A stretch of 64,000 nucleotides of DNA from NCBI RefSeq assembly GCF_000711955.1, contig NZ_JONR01000007.1, positions 1-64,000 of the forward strand. Reading direction: 5' to 3'. This document shows, piece after piece, positions 57,352 through 64,000 of this stretch. How positions within the stretch are numbered: position 1 is the stretch's first letter; every line of letters starts with the position of its first letter. The stretch comes from Nevskia soli DSM 19509. Its GTDB lineage: Bacteria; Pseudomonadota; Gammaproteobacteria; Nevskiales; Nevskiaceae. The notes below the pieces were generated by a model, which was not told the origin of the DNA, searched no databases, and was given only the letters and a program-made list of their open reading frames with translations. The translations under genes were made by a program, and so were the position numbers.

Positions 57352-59949
57352 ATGCAGCAAGACTATTCGCCGCGCCACGTCGAAAGTGACGCGCAGGCCT
57401 ACTGGAGCGAGCATCAGGTTTTCCGCGCCGTGGAAGATCCGGCACGCGACAAATTCTATTGCCTGTCCATGTTCCCTTATCCGAGCGGGCGCCTGCACAT
57501 GGGGCATGTGCGCAACTACACCATCGGCGACGTGGTTTCGCGTTACCAGCGCATGTGCGGCAAGAACGTGCTGCAGCCCATCGGCTTCGACGCCTTCGGC
57601 CTGCCCGCCGAGAACGCGGCGATCAAGAACGGCGTGCCCCCGGCCGCCTGGACCTACTCCAACATCGACTACATGTGCGGCCAGCTGCGCCAGCTCGGCT
57701 TCGCCTACGACTGGGAGCGCAAGTTCGCCACCTGCGAGCCGGACTACTATCGCTGGCAGCAGTGGTTCTTCGTCCAGTTGTTCCGCAAGGGCCTGATCTA
57801 CCGCAAGAATTCCATCGTCAACTGGGATCCGGTGGACCAGACCGTGCTGGCCAACGAGCAGGTCATCGACGGCCGCGGCTGGCGTTCCGGCGCGGTGGTC
57901 GAGCAGCGCGAGATTCCGCAGTGGTTCCTCAAGATCACCGCCTACGCCGACGAGCTGCTGGACGAGCTGAAAAACCTGGAGCACTGGCCGGAAGCGGTCA
58001 AGACCATGCAGGCCAACTGGATCGGCCGCAGCGAAGGCCTGGAGATCGACTTCAGGCTGGGCCAGGCCAGCGCCACCGGCGCCGACCACCTGACCGTCTT
58101 CACCACCCGGCCGGACACCCTCTACGGCGTCACCTACCTCGCCGTCGCCGCCCAGCACCCGCTGGCGCTGGAAGCGGCACAACGCGATCCCAAGGTCGCC
58201 GCCTTCGTCGAAGAGTCCAAGCTGGGCGACGTCACCGAAGCCACGCTGGAGACGATGGAAAAGCGCGGCGTGCCCCTGGGGATCGACGTCATCCATCCGC
58301 TCACCGGCGCCAGGGTGCCGGTATGGGCCGCCAACTTCGTCCTGATGGGCTACGGCAGCGGCGCCGTCATGGCCGTTCCCGGCCATGACCAGCGCGACTG
58401 GGAATTCGCCCGCGCCTACGGTCTGCCGATCCAGGTCGTGATCGGCGCCGAGCCCGGCAAGCCGTCGGATATCAGCGAAGCCGCCCACGAGGACAAGGGT
58501 TGGCTGATCAACTCCGCCGAGTTCGACGGCCTCGAGTTCAAGCCGGCCTTCGACGCCATCGCCGCCCGCCTCGAAGTTCTGGGGCAGGGCCGCAAGCGCA
58601 TCAACTACCGCCTGCGTGACTGGGGCGTCTCGCGCCAGCGCTACTGGGGCTGCCCGATCCCCATCATCTACTGCGAAAGCTGCGACGCCGTGCCGGTCCC
58701 CGAAGACCAGCTGCCGGTGCGCCTGCCGGAAGACCTGGTGCCGGACGGCCGCGGCAACCCGCTGCTGCGCCTGCCGGAATTCGTCAACGTGCCGTGCCCG
58801 CAATGCGGCAAGCCGGCGCGGCGCGAGACCGACACCTGCGACACCTTCGTCGATTCCTCCTGGTATTTCGCCCGCTTCGCCAGCGCCACGCAGAAGGATG
58901 CCATGCTCGACGGCCGTGCCGCCTACTGGCTGCCGGTGGACCAGTACATCGGCGGCATCGAGCACGCCATCCTGCACCTGCTTTACGCCCGCTTCTTCCA
59001 GAAGCTGATGCGCGATGTCGGCGTGTCCAACGTCGGCGAGCCGTTCAAGCGCCTGCTGACCCAGGGCATGGTGCTGGCCGAGGCCTACTACCGCACCACC
59101 GACAGCGGCGGCCGCGAGTGGATCGCCCCCAAGGATGTGGAAGTCGAGCGCGACGCCAAGGGCGCCGCCCTGGGCGCAGTGCTGAAAAGCACGCGCGAGC
59201 CGGTCACGGCCGCCGGCCTCGGCACCATGTCCAAGTCCAAGAACAACGGCGTCGACCCGCAGGAGATCATCGACTCCCACGGCGCCGACGCCGTGCGCCT
59301 GTTCATGATGTTCACCGCCCCGCCGGAACAGACCCTGGAATGGAGCGATGCCGGCATCGACGGCGCCGCGCGCTTCCTGCGCCGCGTCTGGAAGCTGGTC
59401 TACGAACACACCCAGCAGGGCGCAGTCCAGCCGCTGGACGTCGTCGCCCTCAGTGCGGACCAGAAAGAACTGCGGCGCAAGCTGCATGATTCCCTGGCCC
59501 GCATCGGCAACGACTTTGAACGCCGCTTCAACTTCAATACCGCCATCGCCGCCTGCATGGAGCTGGTCAATGCCGTCTCGCGCTTCGATGACACCAGCCC
59601 CAACGGCTGCGCCGTCATGCAGGAAGTGCTCGATGCCCTAGTGCGCGTGCTGTCGCCTATCGTGCCGCACATCACCCACCAGCTGTGGTTCGCGCTGGGG
59701 CATGCGCGGCCGGTGATCGACGCGGCTTGGCCCCAGGCCGAGGCCTCGGCTCGCGTGGCGGACACGGTCCTGCTGGTGGTGCAGATCAACGGCAAGCGGC
59801 GCAGCGAGATCACCGTGCCCAGCGACGCCGGCAAGGATCAGATCGTCGAAGCGGCCCTGGCGGACGAGAACGCGCAGAAATTCCTCGCCGGCCAGCCGCT
59901 CAAAAAGACCGTCGTGGTGCCGGGGAAGCTGGTAAATTTCGTAGTGTGA
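57352..59949 (+). CDS. leuS: Leucyl-tRNA synthetase
   Basis: A class I aminoacyl-tRNA synthetase that charges tRNA-Leu. The 865-residue protein has the HIGH-type motif YPSGRLHMGHVRNY (H49-M-G-H52), an editing domain with TTRPDTLYGVTYLAV, a zinc-binding insert (CPQCGKPARRETDTCDTF), the KMSKS-type motif MSKSK at 626-630, and the anticodon-binding domain. No defect. Its stop overlaps the GTG of lptE. Confidence 0.98.
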   Translation: MQQDYSPRHVESDAQAYWSEHQVFRAVEDPARDKFYCLSMFPYPSGRLHMGHVRNYTIGDVVSRYQRMCGKNVLQPIGFDAFGLPAENAAIKNGVPPAAWTYSNIDYMCGQLRQLGFAYDWERKFATCEPDYYRWQQWFFVQLFRKGLIYRKNSIVNWDPVDQTVLANEQVIDGRGWRSGAVVEQREIPQWFLKITAYADELLDELKNLEHWPEAVKTMQANWIGRSEGLEIDFRLGQASATGADHLTVFTTRPDTLYGVTYLAVAAQHPLALEAAQRDPKVAAFVEESKLGDVTEATLETMEKRGVPLGIDVIHPLTGARVPVWAANFVLMGYGSGAVMAVPGHDQRDWEFARAYGLPIQVVIGAEPGKPSDISEAAHEDKGWLINSAEFDGLEFKPAFDAIAARLEVLGQGRKRINYRLRDWGVSRQRYWGCPIPIIYCESCDAVPVPEDQLPVRLPEDLVPDGRGNPLLRLPEFVNVPCPQCGKPARRETDTCDTFVDSSWYFARFASATQKDAMLDGRAAYWLPVDQYIGGIEHAILHLLYARFFQKLMRDVGVSNVGEPFKRLLTQGMVLAEAYYRTTDSGGREWIAPKDVEVERDAKGAALGAVLKSTREPVTAAGLGTMSKSKNNGVDPQEIIDSHGADAVRLFMMFTAPPEQTLEWSDAGIDGAARFLRRVWKLVYEHTQQGAVQPLDVVALSADQKELRRKLHDSLARIGNDFERRFNFNTAIAACMELVNAVSRFDDTSPNGCAVMQEVLDALVRVLSPIVPHITHQLWFALGHARPVIDAAWPQAEASARVADTVLLVVQINGKRRSEITVPSDAGKDQIVEAALADENAQKFLAGQPLKKTVVVPGKLVNFVV

Positions 59950-60599
59950 AAATCCGATCTCTCCATCAGCGGCCGCGCTGGTCCGGCCCATTCCTGGCGC
60001 TGGGCGGCCTGTTGCTCGCCGGGGCGCTTGCCGGCTGCGGCTTCCACCTGGCCGGTGACCGCCCCGTGCCGCCGGCCCTGAGCTCGGTCTATATCGACCT
60101 GGTGCAGCCCTACCGCGTGGGTACGCCGCCGCTGGAGACCTCCCTGCAGTCGCGCATCACCGCCCGCGGCGGGGTGGTCAAATCCCACATCGGCGATGCC
60201 AAAGCCGTTCTGCGCCTGTCCGATCTCAGCGAAACCCGCGAGACCCTGTCGGTCGGCGCCGACGGCGAGGCCAACGAATATCGCCTGGTGACCCAGGTCA
60301 CCTACGAGCTGCACAGCGGCGATCAGGAACTGATCGCGCCGGAGGCGCAGGGCATCTCCCGCTCCTACAGCTTCAGCGTCAATGAAATCCTCGGCAAGGA
60401 AGCGGAAGAGGTGCGCCTGCGCAGCTACATGCAGGACGAACTCGCCGCCCTGATCCTGCTGCGCATCGACGCCACCCTGGCGCGCACCGCAAAGCCCATA
60501 CCCGCAGCGGAGCCGAACCCGCCGGTACCCGCAGCGGAAGCGCCAGTCGCTCCCGCCGTGGTGCCGACGCCCCCCGAAGCCGCTACACCGCCGTCCTGA
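59946..60599 (+). CDS. lptE: LPS-assembly lipoprotein LptE
   Basis: An outer-membrane lipoprotein that plugs LptD during LPS insertion. The signal peptide ends in the lipobox LAGALAGCGF, and the mature part has the LptE pattern GCGFHLAGDRPVPPALSSVY and DLSETRETLSVGADGEANEY. After about residue 180 there is an unusual Pro/Ala-rich tail (PIPAAEPNPPVPAAEAPVAP). The GTG at 59946 overlaps the leuS stop. holA, which usually follows in gammaproteobacteria, is absent at this place. Confidence 0.9.
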   Translation: MKIRSLHQRPRWSGPFLALGGLLLAGALAGCGFHLAGDRPVPPALSSVYIDLVQPYRVGTPPLETSLQSRITARGGVVKSHIGDAKAVLRLSDLSETRETLSVGADGEANEYRLVTQVTYELHSGDQELIAPEAQGISRSYSFSVNEILGKEAEEVRLRSYMQDELAALILLRIDATLARTAKPIPAAEPNPPVPAAEAPVAPAVVPTPPEAATPPS

Positions 60600-60669
60600 A
60601 TCTCCGCCGTCCCGGTCCGCCGCGAAATTTCGCCGGCATTCCTGCTGGCCGCGCGTAAGGCAGCCTTCG

Positions 60670-60675
60670 TATAAT
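60670..60675 (+). promoter_or_regulatory. Possible -10 box upstream of the DUF481 gene
   Basis: TATAAT at 60670-60675, 74 bases before the ATG at 60749. The -35 region is GC-rich and poor. Confidence 0.35.
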
Positions 60676-60748
60676 TCGGCAGCCCTCGCGCAAGGACGCC
60701 GCGGCGGCCCACCCAATCCGATTTGATTTGCCAAGGAATACGATCATC

Positions 60749-61468
60749 ATGAAGCAATGGAAGCTGATTGCCGTCGCCGCCTGCCTGAGCCCGCTGGCCT
60801 GCTTTGCCGATTCGCCCTGGAGCGGCGATGCCGCCGCCGGCTACATCCGCACCACCGGCACCAGCAACAGCACCGCGCTCAATTTCAAGGGCGACCTCGA
60901 CTGGAAGTCCGCTCCCTGGAGCAACCATTTCCAGACGCAGGGCGCCTACGGCAGCAGCAAGGGCGAATCCTCCGCCGAGAATTACCAGTTCGGCGACAAG
61001 CTCAACTACGACCTCAATCCGGACAGCTACGTCTTCGCCAGCCTCGACTACTCCAACGACCGTTTTGCCGGCGTGGTGTCACGCTACTCCGAAGCGGTCG
61101 GTTACGGCCGTCATTTCCTCAAGACCGACCTGCAGACCCTGGACGTCGACGTCGGCGTCGGCGGCAGCCAGACGCGCGACGACTTGGCCACCGACTACGA
61201 CAACCAGTTCATCGGCGTCTTCAACATCAATTACCTGCTGAAATTCGCTCCCAATGCGCAGTTCCATCAGACCCTGCACGTCGAAGGCGGCGCCGACAAC
61301 GTCTTCATCAATCCCGTCGCCGAACTGAAGCTCAACATCATCGGTAACGTCTTCGCCACTTTCGCTTACGACTGGCGCCACAACACCTCCGTGCCCGACG
61401 GCAGCGTTCATACCGACACCATCACCACCATCAACTTCGGCTACACCTTCGGCAAGAAGCCGACCTGA
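60749..61468 (+). CDS. DUF481 (YdiY-like) outer-membrane beta-barrel protein
   Basis: A 239-residue secreted protein: signal peptide MKQWKLIAVAACLSPLACFA cleaved after A20, then alternating beta strands such as AAGYIRTTGTSNSTALNFKG and SYVFASLDYSNDRFAGVVSR. The last strand ends TITTINFGYTFGKKP, a typical DUF481 barrel ending. The ATG at 60749 has AAGGA ten bases upstream; the earlier ATG 60728 lies before it. Function of the family is unknown. It occupies the place normally held by holA after lptE. Confidence 0.82.
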   Translation: MKQWKLIAVAACLSPLACFADSPWSGDAAAGYIRTTGTSNSTALNFKGDLDWKSAPWSNHFQTQGAYGSSKGESSAENYQFGDKLNYDLNPDSYVFASLDYSNDRFAGVVSRYSEAVGYGRHFLKTDLQTLDVDVGVGGSQTRDDLATDYDNQFIGVFNINYLLKFAPNAQFHQTLHVEGGADNVFINPVAELKLNIIGNVFATFAYDWRHNTSVPDGSVHTDTITTINFGYTFGKKPT

Positions 61469-61480
61469 GGCCACGCCGCC

Positions 61481-61795
61481 ATGGACCCGAACTACTACAA
61501 GCATCACGTCTTCTTCTGCTGCAACCAGCGCGACGGCGGCCGCCCCAGCTGCAACGACAAGGGTGCCACCGATCTGCGCGACTACTGCAAGAAACAGGTC
61601 AAGAAACTTGGCCTGGCCGGCCAGGGGCGGGTCCGCGTCAATATGGCCGGCTGCCTGGATCGCTGTGAGGAGGGCCCGGTGGTGGTGGTCTATCCGGAAG
61701 GCGTGTGGTACCGCTACGCCGACCAGAGCGACGTCGACGAGATCGTCGAGAGTCACCTGCTCAATGGGCGTGTAGTGGAGCGTCTGCGGATCTGA
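61481..61795 (+). CDS. Thioredoxin-like [2Fe-2S] ferredoxin
   Basis: A 104-residue protein of the (2Fe-2S) ferredoxin family with thioredoxin fold. The likely ligands are C13 or C14, C24, C58 and C62, in FFCCNQRDGGRPSC and NMAGCLDRCEEGP. C36 is extra. It ends IVESHLLNGRVVERL, the usual C-terminus. The electron partner is unknown. The last 35 bases overlap the 3' end of mltF on the opposite strand. Confidence 0.9.
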   Translation: MDPNYYKHHVFFCCNQRDGGRPSCNDKGATDLRDYCKKQVKKLGLAGQGRVRVNMAGCLDRCEEGPVVVVYPEGVWYRYADQSDVDEIVESHLLNGRVVERLRI

Positions 61796-63236
61796 TCTCC
61801 GCCAACCTCGTCGTTGCGGGTTGCGCCGTAGCGGTGACTTTGTCGCCCGCGCCGGGCTGAGCCGGCGCGGCCTCTGCCTGCGTCATCCAGGCGAGCATGT
61901 CGTAGTAGTTGCGCACGTTGCCGACGAAGCCCACCGCCTCGCGGCCACGGGCATAGCCGTGGCGCGTCTTCTTGAACCAGCGTTCGCGGCTGAGCAGCGG
62001 CAGCGCATTGCGCACATCCAGCCAACGGTTGGGGTCGCCGCCGAGCTGCGCGGCGAGCGCGCGCGCATCGAGCAGGTGGCCCACGCCCTGGTTGTACGCC
62101 GCCAGCGCCATCCAGGTGCGGTCCGGCTCCGCGATCTGCGGCGGCAGCTGCCCCATGATCTGCTGGAAATAGCGCGCCCCGCCGCGGATGCTCTCCGCCG
62201 CGTTCTCGCGGTTCGCCACTTTCAGATCCGCAGCCGTTTCCGTGGTCAGCATCATGATGCCGCGCACACCGGTCGGACTGATCGCCGCCGGATCCCAATG
62301 CGATTCCTGGTAACCGATGGCCGCCACCACGCGCCAATCCAGCCCGTAGCGCTTAGCCGCATCCTCGAAATAGGCTCGGTAGCGGGGCAGTCGCGCCTGC
62401 ACATCGGTGGTGAACTGCGTTACGCCCTGGTAGTCGGTCTCGTTGATGTGCCCGAAGTAACGGTCGCGCAGGCGCGCCATCTCGTTCTCGCCGAGCTGGC
62501 GCAGGTACTCCTGCACGGCGTTGTAGAGCGAGGCATCGCCGTCGTGAGGCAGCGCCCAGGCGAGATCCTGCTTGTCCGAAACCGCGAACGCCACCCGCAG
62601 GTTGGGGTAATAGCGCTGGTTGATTGCCACCAGGTCGGAATTGGCGACGGTGTAATCGATCTCGCCCTTGGACACCTGATACAGCAGGTCATCCACGTCG
62701 TTCTCCGGCTCCGCCCGGTTCCATTTCAGCGCCGGATAGCGCGCCTGGTCCGCGGTCAGGATTTCTTCCCCGCTGCTGCCCGGCACCACCTCCAGATCGC
62801 CGTCCAGGTCACCGAGATTCTGCGGCGCGATGTCGTCGCTGTTGTAGACCAGTTGCAGCACCACCTGCTGCAGCGGGTGGGAAAACCGCACGCGCGCCTG
62901 GCGCGCCGGCGTGATATTGATGCTTGCCGCGGCGACATCGGCCCTGCCCTCGGCCACTGCGTCCACCGTCTCCGGCGTGCTGTCGAAAAACTGCAGGTCG
63001 AGTTTCACGCCCAGCTTTTTGGCGAGCCCCTGCAGCAGATCGCACTCGTAGCCGGTCAGGCCTTGCGGACCGTCGTAACAGGTGGTGGGGCTGTTGGTGG
63101 TGGCCACCACCAGCTTGCCCGTCATCTGCATCCGTTGCAGCGCTGTGGGTTTGGGCGAGCACGTCGATAGCGGCAACAGGCTGAACAGCAGCAGCCACCG
63201 CAACACGGCGTTCGTCTGGCGCAACAGGGTATTCAT
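61761..63236 (-). CDS. mltF: Membrane-bound lytic murein transglycosylase F
   Basis: A 491-residue protein with an N-terminal signal/anchor (LRWLLLFSLLPLSTCSPK, possible lipobox LSTC), a periplasmic-binding-like regulatory domain (about 35-260), and a C-terminal lytic transglycosylase domain. The catalytic glutamate is in AIGYQESHWDPAAISPTGV, followed by GIMMLT and MALAAYNQGVGHL. It cuts the glycan strand with formation of 1,6-anhydroMurNAc. It overlaps the ferredoxin gene tail to tail by 35 bases. The last 40 residues look like a free tail. Confidence 0.93.
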   Translation of the reverse strand: MNTLLRQTNAVLRWLLLFSLLPLSTCSPKPTALQRMQMTGKLVVATTNSPTTCYDGPQGLTGYECDLLQGLAKKLGVKLDLQFFDSTPETVDAVAEGRADVAAASINITPARQARVRFSHPLQQVVLQLVYNSDDIAPQNLGDLDGDLEVVPGSSGEEILTADQARYPALKWNRAEPENDVDDLLYQVSKGEIDYTVANSDLVAINQRYYPNLRVAFAVSDKQDLAWALPHDGDASLYNAVQEYLRQLGENEMARLRDRYFGHINETDYQGVTQFTTDVQARLPRYRAYFEDAAKRYGLDWRVVAAIGYQESHWDPAAISPTGVRGIMMLTTETAADLKVANRENAAESIRGGARYFQQIMGQLPPQIAEPDRTWMALAAYNQGVGHLLDARALAAQLGGDPNRWLDVRNALPLLSRERWFKKTRHGYARGREAVGFVGNVRNYYDMLAWMTQAEAAPAQPGAGDKVTATAQPATTRLAEIRSADAPLHAH

Positions 63237-63532
63237 CAGGTATTGCGGTGTTTCTTCCTAATTCCCGGCCGTATTTAATCCAGTGCGGGCGGGGACTTGG
63301 CCCCATTCTGGCTGCGGGTGGCCAGGATCGCTGGGCCATTTGACCGCATTTTCCTGCCTCAATTCCGTGCCGCCTGCCTCAGTGCCTCGTGGCGCTGCGG
63401 CCAATCGTGAAAAATGGAGCGCCGATTCGGCGGCGAAGCTGCTAAAATAACAGTTCGGGCGCCAGCATCGTGATTTCGGGCTCCCGCAGCAGCGTTAAAG
63501 ATCATAAATCAGCGCTGCACAGCAACAAACCC
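63237..63532. other. Intergenic region between mltF and tRNA-Ser
   Basis: No gene seen. It must hold the promoter of mltF (minus) and of the tRNA (plus). A TAAAAT at 63443-63448 is a possible -10 on the plus strand but has no clear -35. Confidence 0.35.
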
Positions 63533-63625
63533 GGAGAGGTACCGAAGCGGTCATAACGGCGCCGACTCGAAATCGGATGGGGGACGAAAATCCCCACAAG
63601 GGTTCGAATCCCTTCCTCTCCGCCA
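63533..63625 (+). tRNA. tRNA-Ser (anticodon CGA)
   Basis: A 93-base tRNA including an encoded CCA. The acceptor strands GGAGAGG and CCTCTCC pair. The anticodon loop CTCGAAA gives CGA, reading UCG. A long variable arm (GGGGGACGAAAATCCCC) is typical of serine tRNAs. The T-arm reads AAGGG-TTCGAAT-CCCTT. Confidence 0.97.
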
Positions 63626-63632
63626 TCTTCAA

Positions 63633-63663
63633 ATGCAAAGCCGGCCTCGCGCCGGCTTTGCAT
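63633..63663 (+). terminator. Strong hairpin after tRNA-Ser
   Basis: ATGCAAAGCCGGC pairs with GCCGGCTTTGCAT around a CTCGC loop, a perfect 13-base-pair stem beginning seven bases after the tRNA. It is followed by ATTTA rather than a long T run. It probably ends tRNA transcription and protects the transcript. Confidence 0.65.
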
Positions 63664-63735
63664 ATTTACCGGCGTGGCGAAAAGGCTGTCTTGCCCCTGT
63701 GCTGCTGATTCTGCGCCGTCACCGGGTGTCCGCAC

Positions 63736-64000
63736 CTATTCCACCACGCCGTCGAAATACTCCACTTCGATACCGCTCAGCAGCGAGCGGATCGCCGGGA
63801 AATAGCGGGCACCGTAAGCCGATGCGCGGTGCGCGTCCAGCGCAGCCTGGTCGGCATATTGTTCATGCAGCACGTAGGAATCGCGGGTCATCCTGGAACT
63901 GAGCAGCACATAGGCCATGCAGCCCGGCTCGTTCCTGCGTATCTCTTCTCGGAGTTCCCGGAACAACTGCTCGAACTGTTTTTCGCGGCCCGGTTTCACC
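63736..64000 (-). CDS. ABM-family (antibiotic biosynthesis monooxygenase-like) protein, N-terminus outside window
   Basis: The visible 87 residues (KPGREKQFEQLFRELREEIR, GCMAYVLLSSRMTRDSYVLH, EQYADQAALDAHRASAY) form most of a ferredoxin-like ABM domain, a family of small dimeric quinol or haem-related monooxygenases and related enzymes. The usual first strand before KPGRE is missing, so the start lies beyond the window edge. Substrate is unknown. Confidence 0.8.
   Translation of the reverse strand, partial: VKPGREKQFEQLFRELREEIRRNEPGCMAYVLLSSRMTRDSYVLHEQYADQAALDAHRASAYGARYFPAIRSLLSGIEVEYFDGVVE

Noticed and set aside
63502..63735. 77-codon minus-strand frame
   Set aside because: It runs antisense through tRNA-Ser and its hairpin.

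Overview
The window reads as one continuous stretch of a high-GC proteobacterial chromosome, most likely a gammaproteobacterium. I base this on gene order: rnpB just upstream of mraZ; murB and ddl inside the division and cell wall (dcw) cluster; lpxC, DUF721, an M23 peptidase, secA, argJ and mutT downstream; then yacG, zapD, coaE and pilDCB; and a leuS-lptE pair. Rank below class is not supported by what I can see. A Xanthomonadales- or Nevskiales-like lineage is only a guess.

Layout. (1) 1-1143: the right end of an IS630-type insertion sequence abutting a cobalamin-binding-protein gene. (2) 1151-2060: a heptamer-based palindromic repeat, the RNase P RNA gene, and a promoter overlaid by an array of TGGGN-like MraZ boxes. 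(3) 2062-20411: a complete dcw operon, mraZ-rsmH-ftsL-ftsI-murE-murF-mraY-murD-ftsW-murG-murC-murB-ddl-ftsQ-ftsA-ftsZ. It covers the cytoplasmic steps from UDP-MurNAc to lipid II, the septal synthase pair FtsW/FtsI, and the early divisome. From rsmH to ftsA nearly every junction overlaps or is stop-start coupled, often with TTG or GTG starts. Four junctions have been spread apart by repeat-like inserts, and all four inserts remain open in the frame that links the upstream stop to the downstream start. (4) 20740-29459: lpxC, dciA, an M23 peptidase, secA, argJ, mutT-thiE-like, yacG and zapD. (5) 29522-34061: coaE and the type IV pilus genes pilD, pilC and pilB on the minus strand.

(6) 34279-57235: a surface-glycan region of visibly lower GC lying between pilB and pilA. 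It holds polyprenyl-phosphate-type and other GT2 transferases, a GT4 transferase, a UDP-GlcNAc 2-epimerase, a UDP-HexNAc 6-dehydrogenase, a UDP-xylose synthase, a Wzx-like flippase, two methyltransferases, four GT-C-like polytopic proteins and a VTT/DedA-like protein. Directly downstream of pilA, beyond a terminator hairpin, are two tandem GT-C-plus-repeat membrane proteins. Their position matches that of known pilin glycosyltransferases, and they are the most interesting candidates for an undescribed system here. (7) 57352-64000: leuS, lptE, a DUF481 outer-membrane protein, a thioredoxin-like [2Fe-2S] ferredoxin, mltF, tRNA-Ser(CGA) and a partial ABM-family monooxygenase.

Three dispersed repeat families are visible: a heptanucleotide palindrome (three copies), a hairpin repeat built on CCGCGCCATCCATGGCGCGG (two copies), and a CGTCCCTCT(A/C)CCGCAAGGCGGG...GTGAGGGA element (two copies inside the dcw operon).
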